Source: Halorussus lipolyticus (GTDB lineage Archaea > Halobacteriota > Halobacteria > Halobacteriales > Haladaptataceae). Taken from it: 64,000 nt of DNA. The stretch's first letter is position 1. Every line of letters starts with the position of its first letter. Under the pieces are notes generated by a model, which was given only the letters and a program-made list of their open reading frames with translations, was not told the DNA's origin and did no database searches. Shown here in pieces: positions 42,301 through 51,787 of the stretch. The stretch lies in NCBI RefSeq assembly GCF_029338375.1, contig NZ_CP119804.1, positions 186,001-250,000 on the forward strand, in the 5' to 3' direction. The position numbers and the translations under genes were made by a program.

Positions 42301-42807
42301 GTGGCGAGTTTCCGCACCAAGCGCGGCCGGTGCGTGCTAACCGACGACGAACTTCGAATCGAGTCGGGACTGGTCAGCCACGCCCGGCGTTACTGGGAGG
42401 GCAACCGACTCCTGCTGGTCGCCTACCTCGGGGTCTACGGGGTCCTCCTCGGCGCGAGCGCCTCGATTCTCGCCGACGGCGACAGTTGGGACGCGCTCGG
42501 GGTCGGCGTGGGCGCAGTCGCGGTCCTGCTGGTGGTCGGTCGGGTCCTCAACCGCCGCCGCGACGTGACCGGCGACGACCGCATCGCTTTCCACGACGTG
42601 GAGCGCGTCGAAGCAATCGAGGGCGACGACTGGCTGACGCGCCCCCGATTCGTGGTCCACTACTGGCGCGGTGACGGGGTGAAACGCCGCCACGTGATGA
42701 TGCCCTCCGGCCTGCTGTCCTACGGCGATTCGGAGTTCGAGCGCGCGAAGGAACTGCTTCGGGAGCGCGGGCTTTCGGTGGCGGTCGTCGCGCCGGGTGA
42801 GTCGTAA
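42301..42807 (+). CDS. membrane protein, PH-like cytoplasmic domain
   Basis: 168 residues from GTG 42301. Two membrane helices (LLLVAYLGVYGVLLGASAS, VGVGAVAVLLVVGRVLN) after a 30-residue lead, and a C-terminal soluble part (DRIAFHDVERVEAIEGDDWL, RFVVHYWRGDGVKRRHVMMP) that resembles a PH-like fold. Small membrane-associated protein of unknown role; the layout occurs in many haloarchaea. Confidence 0.7.
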   Translation: MASFRTKRGRCVLTDDELRIESGLVSHARRYWEGNRLLLVAYLGVYGVLLGASASILADGDSWDALGVGVGAVAVLLVVGRVLNRRRDVTGDDRIAFHDVERVEAIEGDDWLTRPRFVVHYWRGDGVKRRHVMMPSGLLSYGDSEFERAKELLRERGLSVAVVAPGES

Positions 42808-43040
42808 GTTCGAACCATCTATTTGCGTGTTTAATGAACAGCTCTATTTCTCAAAGGAATATTTGTATGTCTAAAAATCGGAGCGTAACGACAGCGAGCG
42901 AGGAACGCTTCTGACGCCCCCGACCGGGCCACCCTTCATCCGACCCTGAGGATTGGTCTGCAAGGCGCTTGCTCGTGGTCCGTTCCTCCGGACGTTCGCC
43001 CACCGAAGATATTTTTGACGCGACCGAGACTGTTCTTGGT

Positions 43041-43517
43041 ATGACAGAATCGGCGACGGCCGCCGAGTCGGCCGGGAAACCCGCCGAATGCCCGTCCTCC
43101 TCGCGTCTGCGGTATCTCGTCGTCCTGCCCGCGCTCCAGTCGCTCGCGGTCCCGGTTGCGATGCTCGCCGGTCGGGTGCTGGGTCCGGGACATCCGGTGA
43201 CGGCCGCGCTGGCGCTCGGACTCCTCTACGGCGTACTGCTCACCGGCCCGCTGTCGCTGGTCGGCCTGTGGCTCGACGGTCGAAGTCGGCCGAGGAGGTC
43301 CGACGATACCATCGCCGCCGACGCTGGGCCTCGATGGCGGCGCTACGCCCTCGCCGCAGTCACCCTCGCGGCGGTCCTCGCGTACCACGGCACCTACGAC
43401 GGCGCGGTGTTCGGCCTGCTGGAACCGGCGCTGTCGCTCGCGGTGGCGATGGTGCCCGTCGGCGTGGCGTACCACTACCGGCGCTACGTCGCATCCGCTC
43501 GCCGTCAAATCGCGTAG
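43041..43517 (+). CDS. four-helix membrane protein, unknown function
   Basis: 158 residues from ATG 43041. Helices: LVVLPALQSLAVPVAMLAGR, HPVTAALALGLLYGVLLTGPLS, RYALAAVTLAAVLAYHG and AVFGLLEPALSLAVAMVPVG. Short cytosolic loops with Arg-rich ends. GATATTTTTGACG about 30 nt upstream serves as a TATA candidate. Its 3' end overlaps, head to tail, the 3' end of the exchanger gene on the other strand. No known family recognised. Confidence 0.7.
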   Translation: MTESATAAESAGKPAECPSSSRLRYLVVLPALQSLAVPVAMLAGRVLGPGHPVTAALALGLLYGVLLTGPLSLVGLWLDGRSRPRRSDDTIAADAGPRWRRYALAAVTLAAVLAYHGTYDGAVFGLLEPALSLAVAMVPVGVAYHYRRYVASARRQIA

Positions 43518-44107
43518 TTCGCCACCCAGTAGCCCGCGTAGACCGCCAGCAGGACGAGACCCAACTCGACCAGTTCGCGGTCCTCGTCGTCGGCGTCGTC
43601 CGCCGGTCGCTCGTCCTCGATTTCGTCGGCCTCCTCGCTCTCCAGAAACCGGGTCGCCTGCTGGGACTCCAAGCGGTAGACCGCCCAGAGGAGCGAGACG
43701 AACGCCACAACCAGCATCGCCCTATCCGGCCGCGACAGTCGCTCGTCGGCACCGAGGACCGCCAACAGCGCGGGCGACATCGCGGTCAGGGCCAGATACT
43801 CCCGCGGCGTGGACTCCTCGAAGGGGACCACCACGCCGGCCAGACCCACCGCCGCGCCGAGGATGAACAGGGCTTCGCCGAAGACAGTGCCAAGCGCAAC
43901 GTCCGGCAGGTCGCCCGCCGCGGCCGCGATGCCGAGGACCGCGTTTTCGAGGTCGATACCGGCCAGCGCCACCGTGAGCAGGAAGGTCGAGACCCCGAGG
44001 TCCACCGCGGCCTCGGCGACGTGTTCGACGAAGACCTCGACGCTCCAGACCACGACGGCGATGCCCACGAGGAAGGCCAGAACCGGCACGACCGGCGACG
44101 AGACCAT
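43505..44107 (-). CDS. sodium/calcium exchanger family protein with a single alpha repeat
   Basis: 200 residues, four to six membrane segments. The conserved alpha-repeat pattern of CaCA exchangers is present once: LGVSTFLLTVALAGIDLENA and GDLPDVALGTVFGEALFILG. Family members normally have two such repeats (about 300 or more residues), so this is a half-size form; the acidic loop EEADEIEDERPADDADDED lies near the end where the second half would begin. It may function as a homodimer or be a truncated gene. Its 3' end overlaps the preceding plus-strand gene by 13 nt. Confidence 0.75.
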   Translation of the reverse strand: MVSSPVVPVLAFLVGIAVVVWSVEVFVEHVAEAAVDLGVSTFLLTVALAGIDLENAVLGIAAAAGDLPDVALGTVFGEALFILGAAVGLAGVVVPFEESTPREYLALTAMSPALLAVLGADERLSRPDRAMLVVAFVSLLWAVYRLESQQATRFLESEEADEIEDERPADDADDEDRELVELGLVLLAVYAGYWVANYAI

Positions 44108-44195
44108 GCGCCCTCGGAATTCGCCGGCGAGGCGGATAAAGCCGCCGGGCGCGACGACCGGCAGTCGCTGTCCTCGCGTCCCGAGGCCGGTGGGG

Positions 44196-44201
44196 TTTTA
44201 C
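44196..44201 (+). promoter_or_regulatory. TATA-like element of the methyltransferase gene (leaderless GTG)
   Basis: TTTTAC centred at 44199 predicts a transcription start at 44225, the G of the GTG start codon, hence a leaderless mRNA. Confidence 0.4.
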
Positions 44202-44224
44202 GGCCGCGGTTCGTTTCGCTATTA

Positions 44225-44914
44225 GTGAATTCTGACGAAGTACGGGAACGGTGGGCAGAGCGCTCGGGAGAGTACTCGCCGACCTACTACGCCCACTACG
44301 GTCCCGACGAGACGAGCGACATGATTCTGGACCTCCTCGACTCGCTCGTCGGGTCGGACGCGGCCGTGCTGGAGCTGGGGTGCAGTTCGGGCCGCCACCT
44401 CGCGCACCTCCACGACCACGGCTACGACGACATCCACGGCGTCGAAATCAACGACGAGGCATTCGACGTGATGGCCGACGCCTACCCCGACCTCGCCGAC
44501 GCCGGCACCTTCTACAACGACGCCATCGAGGAGGTCGCCGAGGAGTTCGACGCCAATCGCTTCGACGCCGTCTTCTCGGTCGAAACCCTTCAGCACATCC
44601 ACCCCGACGACGAGGCGGTCTTCGGCGAGTTGGCCCGGATTACCGGCGACCTCCTCGTGACGGTCGAGAACGAGGACCGCGACGGGAATCGGGAGCGGGG
44701 AGACGACGGCGAACGCGACGAAGCGTCGCCGGCGAGCGCAGACGACGCCGAAAGCACCGAGGCCGCGGCCCGGCGAGGAGTCAACTACGTCCGCGAGGAG
44801 GTCCCGCTCTACTACCGCGACTGGAACCGCATCTTCACCGAACTCGGGTTCGAGGAGGCCGAGTGCCAGCCGACCAAGCGCGACACCCTCCGGGCGTTCC
44901 GCCGAGAGGACTGA
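44225..44914 (+). CDS. SAM-dependent class I methyltransferase
   Basis: 229 residues from GTG 44225. Motif I AVLELGCSSGRHLAHLHDHG, motif II region GVEINDEAFDVMADAYPDL, DAVFSVETLQHIHPDD (motif IV area) and a post-motif helix. A Glu/Ser/Asp-rich acidic insertion (about 158-180) separates it from the last beta strands. Substrate cannot be predicted (small molecule methyltransferase most likely). Start matches a predicted leaderless transcript. Convergent with the exchanger gene in the preceding space. Confidence 0.87.
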   Translation: MNSDEVRERWAERSGEYSPTYYAHYGPDETSDMILDLLDSLVGSDAAVLELGCSSGRHLAHLHDHGYDDIHGVEINDEAFDVMADAYPDLADAGTFYNDAIEEVAEEFDANRFDAVFSVETLQHIHPDDEAVFGELARITGDLLVTVENEDRDGNRERGDDGERDEASPASADDAESTEAAARRGVNYVREEVPLYYRDWNRIFTELGFEEAECQPTKRDTLRAFRRED

Positions 44915-44977
44915 CCCGACGACGCCGGAGGGGAGCGAGGTCGAACGGTTTAAGTAACCCGGTTCCAACCCCCGGAC

Positions 44978-45739
44978 ATGACGATTCGACACGATGGACT
45001 CCGCGCGACGTGGCTCGGCTACGCCGGCCTGCGCCTCGAAGCGTCCGAGGGCACCGTGGTCTACATCGACCCCGGCCGGTACGGCACCCTGACCGGCGAG
45101 TGGCGACCCGACAGTTCGGACGTGGGACATCCTCCGGCCCGCGACTACCGCCCCGAGGACGGCGACCTGATTCTCGTGACTCACGACCACCACTACGATT
45201 CCGACGCTATCCGGCGCGTGGCGGGCGACGACGCGACTGTCGTGGTCTACGAGGCAGTCTACCCGCCGAAAATCGACCGCGACGTGGAGGAGTTGCGGGA
45301 CCTGCCCTACGAGACGGTCCGACTCGGTGACGCCGAGGACGAACTGTTCGGCGAGGCCATCGTCCGGTCGGTGGCGGGGTACAACCGCCCCGACGGTCCG
45401 CGGACCGACGCCGGCGGCGAACCCTACCACCCCGAGGGCTTCGGCGTGGGCTACCACGTCACGCTCCCCGGCAAGGGCGGCGAAGACGTGTCGGTGTTCT
45501 ACCCCGGCGACTCCGACGCGCTCGACGGCCACGCCGAACTCGACGTGTCGCTGTTCTGCCCGCCCATCGGTGGGGCGTTCACGATGGATCGCCACGACGC
45601 CGCGGCCCTCGCCGAGGAGATGGACCCGGACCTCGTGCTCCCGGTCCACTACAACACCTTCGAGGCCATCGAGTCCGATTCGGGCGCGTTCGCTGGCGAC
45701 GTGGCCAAGCGCGGCGTCCCGGTCGTGCTGGACGAGTAG
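44978..45739 (+). CDS. metallo-beta-lactamase fold hydrolase
   Basis: 253 residues. UlaG-like branch of the metallo-hydrolase superfamily: WLGYAGLRLEASEGTVVYID at the N-terminus, zinc motif VTHDHHYDSDAI (HxHHxxD type), VRSVAGYN..., a second His-Asp set in FYPGDSDALDGHAE and LPVHYNTFEAI. Probably hydrolyses a phospho- or lactone substrate. Located 63 nt after the methyltransferase gene. Confidence 0.88.
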   Translation: MTIRHDGLRATWLGYAGLRLEASEGTVVYIDPGRYGTLTGEWRPDSSDVGHPPARDYRPEDGDLILVTHDHHYDSDAIRRVAGDDATVVVYEAVYPPKIDRDVEELRDLPYETVRLGDAEDELFGEAIVRSVAGYNRPDGPRTDAGGEPYHPEGFGVGYHVTLPGKGGEDVSVFYPGDSDALDGHAELDVSLFCPPIGGAFTMDRHDAAALAEEMDPDLVLPVHYNTFEAIESDSGAFAGDVAKRGVPVVLDE

Positions 45740-45790
45740 GACCCCGAAGCGACGCGAACCTTTACCTGTCAGCTCGCTGTAATCCGGGGT

Positions 45791-46165
45791 ATGGATTGGA
45801 ACGCCCTCGTCGCGCCCGTCGTTCGGTACACCGTCGTCGCGGCGCTCGTGACGGTCGGCGCGGCGTATCTCGCGTTCAGTTCGGGACTCACGCTCCTCCT
45901 GCTCTCGGGGGCCGGCGTCATCTTGGTGGTCCTCGGCGCGGCGGAGGCCGGGGCCGCGCCTGCCGCCGGCGTCGGTGCCGCTGAGTCCGGCGACGTGGGA
46001 AGCATCGATTCCGGCGGCATGGGGGCCGTCGAGGAGGGGATGGAGTTGGTTCCGGGCGTCGGGTCGGGTTCGGGGTCGAACTACTCGCTCCGGGCCAAGT
46101 TGCTGTTCTACGGTCTCGGCCTGCTGGTCTGGGGTATCGCCGGAATGGCGATTCTCCTCCGGTAG
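45791..46165 (+). CDS. three-helix membrane protein with Gly/Ala/Ser-rich loop
   Basis: 124 residues from ATG 45791. Helices VVRYTVVAALVTVGAAYLAF, TLLLLSGAGVILVVLGAAEA and a last LLFYGLGLLVWGIAGMAILL, separated by a Gly/Ser/Ala linker (about 55-95, GVGAAESGDVGSIDSGGMG...). No clear functional family. Possibly a small haloarchaeal membrane protein that pairs with the upstream metallo-hydrolase (51-bp gap). Confidence 0.68.
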   Translation: MDWNALVAPVVRYTVVAALVTVGAAYLAFSSGLTLLLLSGAGVILVVLGAAEAGAAPAAGVGAAESGDVGSIDSGGMGAVEEGMELVPGVGSGSGSNYSLRAKLLFYGLGLLVWGIAGMAILLR

Positions 46166-46379
46166 CCCGCCAGTTGCCCGCCTGACCCGTCCTCGGAGTC
46201 GGCCGACCGGCGCTGTTTCTTTTCGTGACGGCCGAGCGCATCTGGAAATGGAAACATTGTGGATGAAAATGCAAATATTGCTCTAAGCACATTATTTGTT
46301 TCCTTATCGACAGGCGGTGCCCGCGTCTCGTCGGACCGGAGACGGGAGTTATATGTTACTTCATATTCATTTCTGGCGT

Positions 46380-46826
46380 ATGGAAACCCCGCCTGACGAC
46401 TGGCCCTACGCCGACGAACCGACCGCCTGCGCCGTCTGCGGGACCGACGACGACCGCCACATCACCGTCGAATCGCTCGGTCTCGTCTGGGGCGGTGCGA
46501 TGGACGGCGGCCTCCCGCCGACCGACGTGGGCGACTACTCGGGCACGTTCGAGTTTCGGGTCTGCCACGACTGCTGGCTCTCGGAGAGTATCAACGCGCT
46601 AGAGGAGGCCCAGACCCTCGTCGCACGCGAGGGCCGCGGACGCTCCGGCCGACCGCTGGCGCTGGACAACGAGAAGACCGCCGCGGCGGCCAAACTTGAC
46701 GCCGAGCGGGTCGCTATCGCCACGTTCCGACCGCTGGAGTTCCGAAGCGACCCGGAGCGCGAACACGTCCGGTCGCAGGACGAGGCCGTCGAGTCACTGC
46801 TGGAAGCGTGGTTCGCCTGCGAGTGA
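46380..46826 (+). CDS. zinc-finger-like protein, unknown function
   Basis: 148 residues from ATG 46380. Two CxxC-type pairs, ACAVCGTD near residue 17 and RVCHDCWLSE near 60, would hold one zinc ion, joined by acidic loops. A C-terminal helical part (EDEAVESLLEAWFACE region) follows. No named family; a small nucleic-acid or protein-binding adapter is possible. The frame extends upstream to 46296 but ATG 46380 is best supported by composition. Confidence 0.72.
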   Translation: METPPDDWPYADEPTACAVCGTDDDRHITVESLGLVWGGAMDGGLPPTDVGDYSGTFEFRVCHDCWLSESINALEEAQTLVAREGRGRSGRPLALDNEKTAAAAKLDAERVAIATFRPLEFRSDPEREHVRSQDEAVESLLEAWFACE

Positions 46827-46850
46827 CGGCCCGGTTCGCTGTTCGATTCG

Positions 46851-47060
46851 CTACGCGTTCTCTATCATCACCTCGGTCGCCTTGACCACCGCATCGACCT
46901 CCTCGCCCTCCGCCAATCCGAGTCTCTCCGCCGAACTGCTGGTGATGACCGCCGTAATCTCCTGCCCGCCATCGGTCTCTACGACGACTTCGGCCATCAG
47001 ACCCTGCGTATCGAGCGATTTCACCGTTCCCGAGAGTCGATTGCGTGCGCTGAGTGCCAT
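46851..47060 (-). CDS. Mop/TOBE domain molybdate-binding protein
   Basis: 69 residues from ATG 47060. Single Mop domain: MALSARNRLSGTVKSLDTQG, LMAEVVVETDGGQEITAVIT, SSSAERLGLAEGEEVDAVVKATEV. Such molbindin-like proteins bind molybdate or tungstate oligomerically and help supply it for molybdopterin enzymes. Stand-alone small gene. Confidence 0.88.
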   Translation of the reverse strand: MALSARNRLSGTVKSLDTQGLMAEVVVETDGGQEITAVITSSSAERLGLAEGEEVDAVVKATEVMIENA

Positions 47061-47215
47061 CGGCCGGGGTACGACGCTCACCGCCAAATCTCTATCGCCG
47101 TATGGAGTTTACGTCGGGTCGTAGCGCGGGTCCTCGCGTCCGCCCGATTCCTTCCCCGAACCGCGTCCGGAAATCCAGCGCAATCTACTTGTTATCCCGC
47201 CGAAAACTTGTGAAC

Positions 47216-48085
47216 GTGAGTTCTCGCACCACTCCGAACTTCTGTTCGCAGTGCGGGGCGTCGCTGTCGCCTAGCGACGCGTTCTGCTCGTCGTGCGGAA
47301 CCGCCGTCGGCGACGGCGCGACGAGTGGGGAAACGACCGCCGACACAACCGCCAGCGGTCCCAGTTCGAAGACCGCCCGCGGTCGGCGCGACTTCCGCCG
47401 CCGCGTCGAGGACCTCGCGGTCGATGGGTGGGACGTGAAACACGACTACGGCGACCGGGTGGTGATGGTGAACCGGGGCATCGGGTCGGTCCCGATGCAC
47501 GCCCTGCTGTTCGTGACCACCAGCGGGGTCGGCAACCTGCTGTACGCGTGGTACAGCTATTCGCTCGGTGCCGAGCGCGTCGAACTCCGGGCCGACGGCA
47601 CCGAACGCTACTCGTCGGACGACTACGACACCCCGACCGAGTGGGACCTCAAGTCCGCCATCGGCGTCGCTGGCGGCCTGACGCTCGCGGCCACCTTCGC
47701 GCTCGCTGGCCTCCTGTTGCTCTGGGTCACCTCCTCGCTCGTCATGACCGGTCTCTCCCTCGCCTTCCTGCTGGCGGGCCTCGTCTCGGTCCCCTTCGGA
47801 ACCCAGTTCGCGCCGGGGTTCGAGTCGCCGACCACGTTCGGCCGGCGTCGCACGACGGACTCGACGGTCGCCAACGCACCGAACCGACCCTGCTCGGCCT
47901 GCTCGCGGCCGGTCGGAACCGGCGTCCGGCGGACCTACGCCGAGTGCAGATACGTCGCCGGAATCCCGGTCGAGACGCTCAACGAGGGCGAGAACTGCTA
48001 CTGTCGGACCTGCGCGAACGGCGACCCGTTCGAGCGAAACGCCGGAAACCGAGAGGAACGGGAAAAGAGCGCCGAGTTCGCCTGA
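47216..48085 (+). CDS. membrane protein with N- and C-terminal zinc ribbons
   Basis: 289 residues from GTG 47216 (GTG 47210 also possible; CTTGTTATCC about 25 nt upstream predicts a leaderless start). N-terminal ribbon FCSQCGASLSPSDAFCSSCG; central part DFRRRVEDLAVDGWDVKHDY then YGDRVVMVNRGIGSVPMHAL, a membrane segment VGNLLYAWYSYSLGAE and a second hydrophobic part (AIGVAGGLTLAATFALAGLL, LVMTGLSLAFLLAGLVSVPF). C-terminal CSACSRPV and ENCYCRTCAN form another ribbon. Topology suggests a sensor or adapter with zinc ribbons in the cytoplasm. Confidence 0.75.
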   Translation: MSSRTTPNFCSQCGASLSPSDAFCSSCGTAVGDGATSGETTADTTASGPSSKTARGRRDFRRRVEDLAVDGWDVKHDYGDRVVMVNRGIGSVPMHALLFVTTSGVGNLLYAWYSYSLGAERVELRADGTERYSSDDYDTPTEWDLKSAIGVAGGLTLAATFALAGLLLLWVTSSLVMTGLSLAFLLAGLVSVPFGTQFAPGFESPTTFGRRRTTDSTVANAPNRPCSACSRPVGTGVRRTYAECRYVAGIPVETLNEGENCYCRTCANGDPFERNAGNREEREKSAEFA

Positions 48086-49177
48086 TTACAGCACGCCCAT
48101 CTCGGTCAGACGCTCGGGCAGATAGGTTTCGGTCACGAAGTCCAGTCCGTGAGACGCCAGCGACTGCTGTTCGGACTTCTTGCCGATGTCCAACTGAATC
48201 TCAATTTGCTCCTCCCAGTAGTCGGTCTGGAAGCGCGGGTCCTCCAGTTCCGATTCGAGCGCGTTGATGTCGGAGTCCGACAGGGGGTCGGTCGGCAGGT
48301 CGTACTCCACGATGTCTTCGGGTTGGATGCCGATGAACTGGGCCTGCGGCGTGGCCAGATACTCGCTGAGGTGGGCCGACTTGATGGACCCGTAGGCCAC
48401 CGAACTGAAGATGCGGTACGACCACGGGTCACCGTCGGCGAACACCGTCACCGGCAGGTCGAGTTCGTCGTGGAGGCGCTTGGTGATGCGCCGTGTCGCT
48501 CTGGCGGGTTGGCCCTTGAGGTGGACGATGATGGTGTTGTACTCCTCGTCGAAGCCGTTTTCGACCAACCGGTCGCGCATGCCACCGGTCTCCACGCAGA
48601 GGACGAAATCGGCGTCGTTGTCGAGGAACTCGATGGTGTCGGGGTTGTTCGGAATCTGGTAGCCCCCTTCGCCCACGTCCTCCTGACAGTGAATCTCGCG
48701 TTCGCCTCGCCGGGTCTGCTCGCGGATGTGGAGCGGTCCCATGATGGTCGCGCCCGACTCCTCGGGGCGCATGTGGAAGTCCTCGCGGGTAACCTCCGAG
48801 ACGATTTCCAAGTCCTCGACCAACTGATTCGACTCGTCCTGCGACGAGAACTGGGCTTCGTCCACGTCCCAACTCTCGCTGAGGTAGTAGAGTTCACGCA
48901 GGGTGGACGACCGGTCCTCCTGCAACTGCTCGGAGAGGAAGTCGATGGTGTAGATTGCCTTCAGGAGTTTCCGAGCGCCCCGGACGCTGTTGGCGCTCCG
49001 GGTGCTTTCCCGGTCGCCGTAGACCCAGACCTCCTCGTCCTCGTCGAAGACGATGTTGCTCTTGGTCCGGGTCGGGACCGACATCTCGGGGATTTCGCCC
49101 CGGTCGAACTGGTCGTAGAACTCCGCGGCGAGGTCGATGAGTTTCTCTTGGGCTTTGGCTTCGTTGTCTGCGCTCAT
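48086..49177 (-). CDS. top6A: DNA topoisomerase VI subunit A
   Basis: 363 residues. Catalytic subunit of the type IIB enzyme. The DNA-breaking tyrosine lies in [11 protein letters not shown] (Y98 probable, second Tyr), and the Toprim metal residues in [14 protein letters not shown] and [15 protein letters not shown]-terminus acidic; C-terminus ends [20 protein letters not shown]. The start ATG overlaps the top6B stop by 4 nt (ATGA), so both subunits are made from one transcript in equal amounts. Identity secure. Confidence 0.97.
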   Translation of the reverse strand: MSADNEAKAQEKLIDLAAEFYDQFDRGEIPEMSVPTRTKSNIVFDEDEEVWVYGDRESTRSANSVRGARKLLKAIYTIDFLSEQLQEDRSSTLRELYYLSESWDVDEAQFSSQDESNQLVEDLEIVSEVTREDFHMRPEESGATIMGPLHIREQTRRGEREIHCQEDVGEGGYQIPNNPDTIEFLDNDADFVLCVETGGMRDRLVENGFDEEYNTIIVHLKGQPARATRRITKRLHDELDLPVTVFADGDPWSYRIFSSVAYGSIKSAHLSEYLATPQAQFIGIQPEDIVEYDLPTDPLSDSDINALESELEDPRFQTDYWEEQIEIQLDIGKKSEQQSLASHGLDFVTETYLPERLTEMGVL

Positions 49178-51573
49178 TGGTTGACGGTGAGTTTGGGGTC
49201 CTCGATTCCTTCGACGCTAACGTCGAACTCTGCTTCGCCTTCGATTTCGTACTCCAGCACTGCTTCGTCGCCGCTCCCGACAGTCGGCGACCACTTGACG
49301 AACCACTCGCCGTCCATGTCCACAGCGGTCGCACCGTTCGAGAGGTTCCGTGGCTCTGCGCTCACGATTTCGGTGATTTCGGGTTCTTCGTTCGTGCTGG
49401 AGTTGTTCTCGACCGCGAGGCGGACCTTCCCGTCCTCAACTTCGCGCTCGACCAGCACGTTGTTCATGATTCGGGCCAGCGCGTCCTCGTACTGGGGTTC
49501 GCTCTGGTCGGTCACGTCCGCCAACTTCTCGGCCATCTCGGGCAGGATGGAGGCGATGACGTTCTGCTTCTTCTTGCGCTTCTGGAGGGACTTGCGCTTG
49601 TTGAGGTAGGATTTGAGTTCCCTCGCGGCCTCCCGAATCGCCAACTCGATTTCGTCCTCGATTTCGGGGACGTTGGCCACCGCGTCCTTCGATTCGCTGG
49701 TGAACGGGACGTTGGTCGAGGCGACATGAACCATGATGACGGCCGGGCCTGTCGGGATGCCCGACCCGCCGGGTTGGCTCAGGTTGTAGTTGCGCCACCC
49801 GATGGATTTCACCACGTCGGTCGTGGCACAGGCCCCGCGCTGGTAGACCAGCGGGACCCGGTTGGCGAACCGGAGCACGTCGGCCTGTCCGTCCTCGTCC
49901 AACTCGCCGCCGTAGGCGATGCCGGCCTCCACGATGAAGGGGTCGCCGCCGTGAACGTCGGCGTCACGGGTCGAGGCCGCGTAGAAGTCGGCGTCGAACT
50001 CCTTCTTGAGTCCGGCCTCGACGAGACTGTCGGTGATGGGCGACAGGCAATTGGTCGGCGGGGAGATGATGTCGGTCTCCTTCATGGCCTCCAGCAGGTC
50101 GCTGGCCATGTCGCGGTTGTCCACGAACTCCCGAACTTTGGGTACCGCGTCGGGGACCGTCATCATCGTGTTCCAGACCTCCATGACGATGTTCTCGCGG
50201 GCCGTGTCGCCGATGGTGGCGTCGTCGTACTCCTCGGTCTGGTCGGCTGACCGGTCCACGTACTCCCGAAGTTCGTCGTGAGTGGCTCTGTCGCGGTCGT
50301 TGCCCTTCTCGAATCGCTTTTCGAGGCGCTCGGCCAGTCCGCGGACCGTCTCGTCGTCCTTCCGAGTGCTGGTCGCCTTGTCCACGAGTTGGTAGAGGTC
50401 GCCCGCCCTGTCGTCGGTGAGTTGCTCCCACGCGGCTTCGACCACGTTCTCCTGTACCGTGTCGCCGAACGTCACGTTGAACGTCTCGCCGTCGCCGACC
50501 TCCTCGGCGGTCTCGGCCACGATTTCGACCAGTTCGTGGTGAGCGAGTCGATTCCGGGCGACGATTGCATCGGCTACTTCGTCACCGAACGCCTTGGTCG
50601 CGTCAGCAGTTTTGTTCGAAACTGCGTTGGCGACTGTACGGGCGAGGTCGGATTTCTCGTGTTTCTGGGGCGGTTGCCACGCGGCCTCCCGACCGAAGTG
50701 GCGGTCCCGGAAGTTGTCGAGGATGGAGTCGGCAGTCTTGCGGCCGACGCGGGTGAACTCCTCTTGGACGAACCCCGAGACGCTGTGGGAGTCGGTCGCC
50801 ACGAGCATCTTCAGGACCGTGCCGAGTTCGACGCCGTGGGGATGGGGGCGTATCTCCTCGGTCTCGGCGGGGAGTTCGTCGGTCGCTCGCTCGTACTGGC
50901 GAGGTTCGTCCATGCTCGGTTCCTTGAACGTCAGGCGAGCGTGGGGGTTGACGACCGCGGTGTGTTGGATGTACTTGACCAACTGAGACCGGGCCCGCAT
51001 GTTGGCCTCCATCTCCAACTCGATGCGGGTGCCGTGGGTCCGGTCCCAAGAGGTCGTCCCCGAGTTCTTGATTTCGGGTTCGTTCTCGTCGGTGTCGATG
51101 ATTAGCTCGAAGTACTCGGCTTCGGCGCTCCCTTTCGTCCGACTGGTGATTCTGGCGGGCTTGCCGGAGGTGAGCTGAGAGTGGAGGACCGCGGCCGAAA
51201 TCCCAATCCCCTGCTGGCCGCGGGACTGTTCTCGGGCGTGAAAACGGGACCCGTAGAGGAGCTTCCCGAACACTTTGGGGACCTGCTCTTTCGTGATGCC
51301 GGGGCCGTTGTCCTCGACGATGAGGGTGTAGTAGTCGCCCTCGTCGTCGATTTCCACGTAGATGTCGGGGAGGATGCCAGCCTCCTCGGTCGCGTCGAGC
51401 GCGTTGTCCACCGCCTCCTTCACAGCCGTCACCAATCCTCGGGCACCGCTGTCGAACCCGAGCATGTGCTTGTTCTTCTCGAAGAACTCGGCGATGGAGA
51501 TTTGCCGCTGGCTCTCGGCCAGTTCTTCGGCAATCCCCTCATCGTCGCCGAGGGTCGACTGGATAGATGGCAT
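49174..51573 (-). CDS. top6B: DNA topoisomerase VI subunit B
   Basis: 799 residues from ATG 51573 ([20 protein letters not shown]); the longer upstream frame lacks family features. GHKL ATPase: [19 protein letters not shown] (Mg-binding Asn), [37 protein letters not shown]; then the H2TH-like region and transducer, with the ATP-lid segment [15 protein letters not shown]-terminal extension with beta-rich part (about 700-799) beyond the size of crenarchaeal subunit B, usual for haloarchaea. Coupled to top6A. Upstream CCTTTAACATC about 30 nt before the ATG gives a nearly leaderless transcript. Confidence 0.97.
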   Translation of the reverse strand: MPSIQSTLGDDEGIAEELAESQRQISIAEFFEKNKHMLGFDSGARGLVTAVKEAVDNALDATEEAGILPDIYVEIDDEGDYYTLIVEDNGPGITKEQVPKVFGKLLYGSRFHAREQSRGQQGIGISAAVLHSQLTSGKPARITSRTKGSAEAEYFELIIDTDENEPEIKNSGTTSWDRTHGTRIELEMEANMRARSQLVKYIQHTAVVNPHARLTFKEPSMDEPRQYERATDELPAETEEIRPHPHGVELGTVLKMLVATDSHSVSGFVQEEFTRVGRKTADSILDNFRDRHFGREAAWQPPQKHEKSDLARTVANAVSNKTADATKAFGDEVADAIVARNRLAHHELVEIVAETAEEVGDGETFNVTFGDTVQENVVEAAWEQLTDDRAGDLYQLVDKATSTRKDDETVRGLAERLEKRFEKGNDRDRATHDELREYVDRSADQTEEYDDATIGDTARENIVMEVWNTMMTVPDAVPKVREFVDNRDMASDLLEAMKETDIISPPTNCLSPITDSLVEAGLKKEFDADFYAASTRDADVHGGDPFIVEAGIAYGGELDEDGQADVLRFANRVPLVYQRGACATTDVVKSIGWRNYNLSQPGGSGIPTGPAVIMVHVASTNVPFTSESKDAVANVPEIEDEIELAIREAARELKSYLNKRKSLQKRKKKQNVIASILPEMAEKLADVTDQSEPQYEDALARIMNNVLVEREVEDGKVRLAVENNSSTNEEPEITEIVSAEPRNLSNGATAVDMDGEWFVKWSPTVGSGDEAVLEYEIEGEAEFDVSVEGIEDPKLTVNQ

Positions 51574-51787
51574 TCTGTAGTAGCCCGTAACCGCGTGGAT
51601 GTTAAAGGCTTCTCGGTGAACCACGGTGAAAGTGAAAGTGATAGCTGTCGCCGGGGTGCGATAGCCGTAAACCATAAATCGATATATCGAATCTCGGTCC
51701 GTCAGCCTCGCGTAGAGACTCTCCGGTCGGAGTACCGGCAGGTTCGACGCGAGGTTTGAAGGGCGAAACCGTCGATTTCCGAGAGGA

